Shown here one piece after another: positions 6,879-8,031 of a stretch of DNA of 8,031 nucleotides; within the stretch, counting starts at the first letter, position 1, and each line of letters opens with the position of its first letter. The translations under genes were made by a program, and so were the position numbers. This stretch comes from Methanomassiliicoccaceae archaeon. Its GTDB lineage: Archaea; Thermoplasmatota; Thermoplasmata; Methanomassiliicoccales; Methanomethylophilaceae. The notes beneath the pieces were generated by a model, which saw only the letters and a list, made by a program, of their open reading frames with translations, ran no database searches and was not told where the DNA came from. Location: positions 1-8,031 of the forward strand of contig WRNL01000070.1 in NCBI GenBank assembly GCA_009776625.1, given 5' to 3'.

Positions 6879-7502
6879 ATGGTTTACGAGATAACAAAGC
6901 CTGAGGACATAGAGAAGAGGAGCATGGAGATAATAACCTCCGAGCTCGGCGGGAGGACGTGGCCGGAGCCGGAGTCCTCGATAATAAAAAGATGCATCCA
7001 CACGTCGGCCGACTTCGACTACGTGGAGAACCTCGCGTTCTCCGAGGGCGCGGCGGCGGTCGGAGTAGCGGCCGTCAGGAAGGGCGCGACGATCGTCACG
7101 GACACGAAGATGGCCGCCGCCGGCATAAACAAGAACCGGCTCGAGGGCCACGGCGGGAGGGTGAGGTGCTTCATCAGCGACGAGGACGTGGTCGCCGAGG
7201 CCAAGGCCAGGGGTTGCACGAGGGCGACGGTCTCCATGGAGAGGGCGGCCGCCCTGGACGGCCCCCTGATAATCGCCTGCGGCAACGCCCCGACTGCGCT
7301 GATGGCGCTGCACGGCCTGATAGAGGCGGGGAGGATCCGGCCTGACCTGGTGATAGGCGTGCCGGTGGGGTTCGTGAACGTCGTCGAGTCCAAGGAGATG
7401 ATAATGGGGCTCGACGTCCCGTACATCGTCGCAAGGGGGAGGAAGGGCGGGAGCAACATCGCCGCCGCGATCTGCAACGCGATGATATACCACAAAGGGT
7501 GA
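6879..7502 (+). CDS. cbiC: Cobalt-precorrin-8 methylmutase CbiC, 207 aa
   Basis: CbiC moves the methyl group from C11 to C12 of cobalt-precorrin-8 and yields cobyrinic acid, the last step of corrin-ring formation. Recognisable segments: RCIHTSADFDY (38-48), with His41 matching the histidine implicated in catalysis in this family, TDTKMAAAGI (74-83), GNAPTAL (135-141), PVGFVNVVESKE (162-173) and GRKGGSNIAAA (187-197). Length is standard. The ATG is supported by GAGGTG 7 bases upstream. It is the last gene before a 529-base non-coding region and is probably co-transcribed with cbiF. Confidence 0.96.
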   Translation: MVYEITKPEDIEKRSMEIITSELGGRTWPEPESSIIKRCIHTSADFDYVENLAFSEGAAAVGVAAVRKGATIVTDTKMAAAGINKNRLEGHGGRVRCFISDEDVVAEAKARGCTRATVSMERAAALDGPLIIACGNAPTALMALHGLIEAGRIRPDLVIGVPVGFVNVVESKEMIMGLDVPYIVARGRKGGSNIAAAICNAMIYHKG

Positions 7503-7602
7503 GCGGCGCGGGCCGTCAGGCTCGCTTATGCGATTATGCGCTTTTGGGAATACGCAAGTAAGGGCGAGTGGACAGTTTGCCTCTGGCGACACCCTTGTTC
7601 GA
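7503..7602 (+). other. Spacer downstream of cbiC
   Basis: No gene is seen. It holds a perfect 7-base tandem motif, TTATGCGA-TTATGCGC (7526-7541), a short TTTT (7542-7545) that might serve as a weak terminator, and one copy of GGACAGTTT (7570-7578). The same nine bases recur at 7640-7648 inside the RNA candidate. Confidence 0.3.
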
Positions 7603-7618
7603 CGAAATCTTATATATT
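7603..7618 (+). promoter_or_regulatory. Strong archaeal BRE/TATA promoter
   Basis: CGAAATC followed by TTATATATT looks like an archaeal BRE plus TATA box and stands out in GC-rich surroundings. Standard spacing predicts a transcript start near 7637-7642. No open reading frame with a credible start and ribosome site follows, so a non-coding transcript is the likeliest product. Confidence 0.6.
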
Positions 7619-7630
7619 CCTACTTCAGTG

Positions 7631-7870
7631 CAGAAGTGAGGACAGTTTAACGACCCCCGCAAGGGAGTCGGGCCTTTTAACGGAGGCCAGCCGCCGTGTA
7701 TTAAGGAATATTGAGGTCGATTACGACCAGGATATTCCCAAGGACAACGGTAATCCTTACTCGCAAACCACCTTGGGGCGTGATTATATCACCTCCTACA
7801 CAGGCGGTTCCGGCGTCGCCGGCTGTTGGTCCAGCCGGCGATGCCGGACTGTCCACCACGAGCACTTCTG
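7631..7870 (+). ncRNA. Candidate structured non-coding RNA, about 240 nt, family unknown
   Basis: The ends are complementary in two blocks: CAGAAGTG (7631-7638) with CACTTCTG (7863-7870), and GGACAG (7640-7645) with CTGTCC (7849-7854). Inside, hairpins follow one another with little spare sequence. 7651-7670 pairs CGAC and CCC with GGG and GTCG around a GCAA tetraloop. 7671-7688 pairs GGCCT with AGGCC. 7705-7738 pairs GGAATAT with ATATTCC and GGTCG with CGACC around ATTA. CAAGG (7739-7743) pairs with CCTTG (7771-7775). GTGAT (7780-7784) pairs with ATCAC (7788-7792). A 17-bp hairpin spans 7809-7848. Plus-strand transcription is favoured by the GNRA loop, by G7815-U7842 (a C-A mismatch on the other strand) and by the promoter at 7603-7618; the C7655-A7666 mismatch points the other way. 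The predicted start falls inside the outer helix, a weak point. SRP and RNase P RNA hallmarks were not found. A retron-type RNA is conceivable. Confidence 0.55.
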
Positions 7871-7881
7871 ATTAAACTCAC

Positions 7882-7895
7882 AAGATATAAAAACA
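7882..7895. promoter_or_regulatory. TATA-like box after the RNA candidate
   Basis: AGATATAAAAAC is a fair TATA match on the plus strand, and its complement TTTTTATATC is one on the minus strand. Read rightward it would start a transcript near 7910-7918, at the tandem repeat. Read leftward it would start near 7862, at the edge of the RNA candidate. No following gene fixes the direction. Confidence 0.35.
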
Positions 7896-7909
7896 AAACA
7901 GGGGGGTGT

Positions 7910-7941
7910 CCGAAAGTGACCGAAAGTGGAACATTAGTTCC
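7910..7941. repeat. 10-bp tandem repeat followed by a small inverted repeat
   Basis: CCGAAAGTGA (7910-7919) is followed directly by CCGAAAGTGG (7920-7929), identical at 9 of 10 positions with a period near one DNA turn. It runs into GGAAC-ATTA-GTTCC (7928-7941). Lying between two TATA-like boxes, it could be a regulator-binding site. It could also be the end of an insertion sequence whose body lies beyond the window. Confidence 0.45.
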
Positions 7942-7960
7942 CATGTGGTGCAAGCATACC

Positions 7961-7975
7961 CCGCATATAAAAGCC
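7961..7975 (+). promoter_or_regulatory. Second TATA-like box near the window end
   Basis: CATATAAAAG within GC-rich flanks (CCGC on each side) fits an archaeal TATA element. The transcript would begin around 7992-7998, before GTGAGG and the T-rich TTTTATTTCT (8001-8010). No start codon for a recognisable gene is seen before the window ends. Confidence 0.35.
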
Positions 7976-8021
7976 GCATTATCCATAGTTCCCCGTGAGG
8001 TTTTATTTCTACAGGGGCGCC

Positions 8022-8031
8022 GGGGGGGGGG
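8022..8031. other. Homopolymer run of ten G at the window end
   Basis: The window ends in ten consecutive G following GGGGCGCC. It may be genuine low-complexity sequence or a contig-edge artefact; one read of the sequence cannot tell these apart. Confidence 0.4.

Noticed and set aside
7631..7870. SRP RNA or RNase P RNA
   Set aside because: I looked for the SRP helix 8 motif with its GGAA/GGAG tetraloop and for the RNase P conserved core (GGAAAGUCC and ACAGA-type boxes) on both strands and found neither. GGACAGTCC on the minus strand only superficially resembles the latter.
7631..7870. MITE or other non-autonomous transposon bounded by the 8-bp inverted ends
   Set aside because: No target-site duplication flanks the ends, and the interior is made of successive hairpins rather than unstructured sequence. 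It cannot be fully excluded without a genome-wide copy search.
7536..7871. Plus-strand frame of 111 codons over the RNA candidate
   Set aside because: It has no ribosome site, begins upstream of the TATA box, shows no recognisable fold, and is overlapped by dense base-pairing. The same objections apply to the minus-strand frame at 7789-7986.
7910..7929. CRISPR array
   Set aside because: There are only two 10-bp units directly abutting with no spacers, and no cas genes in the window.

Overview
The window reads as GC-rich euryarchaeal DNA. Intergenic AT-rich spots look like archaeal BRE/TATA elements, the genes use AGG (Arg) and ATA (Ile) freely, and the corrin-ring genes are of the anaerobic (cobalt-early, Cbi) type. 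All eight readable stop codons are TGA and none is TAG. That fits a Methanomassiliicoccales-like methanogen, a group that decodes TAG as pyrrolysine and depends on corrinoid methyltransferases. This placement is an inference, since no taxonomic marker gene is present.

Layout. Positions 1-315 (+): the last 13 codons of an unidentified gene, then an unrecognised 86-residue acidic protein. Positions 413-1627 (-): an AAA_14/DUF4143-type ATPase, visibly less GC-rich than its neighbours and preceded by an AT-rich promoter zone with an imperfect 25-bp repeat. Positions 1788-5984 (-): a tightly packed operon transcribed cbiD, cbiG, then a three-domain CbiJ-CbiE-CbiT fusion. Positions 6065-7502 (+): the divergent genes cbiF and cbiC. 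Positions 7503-8031: 529 bases without a credible protein gene. They hold a strong archaeal promoter followed by a roughly 240-nt segment that folds on paper into a closed multi-branch RNA, then two more TATA-like boxes, a short tandem repeat and a terminal run of ten G.

The two cobalamin operons encode seven consecutive activities, in pathway order CbiF, CbiG, CbiD, CbiJ, CbiT, CbiE and CbiC. They carry cobalt-precorrin-4 to cobyrinic acid. The earlier enzymes (CbiX/K, CbiL, CbiH) and the later amidation and nucleotide-loop enzymes are not in the window. The operons start on either side of one short spacer that carries a nested inverted repeat centred on a TATA element readable on both strands, so they are probably co-regulated.

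The most unusual signal is the multi-helix RNA candidate at 7631-7870. It has complementary 5' and 3' ends, six internal hairpins, a GCAA tetraloop and a 17-bp hairpin. I could not assign it to any RNA family from its sequence.
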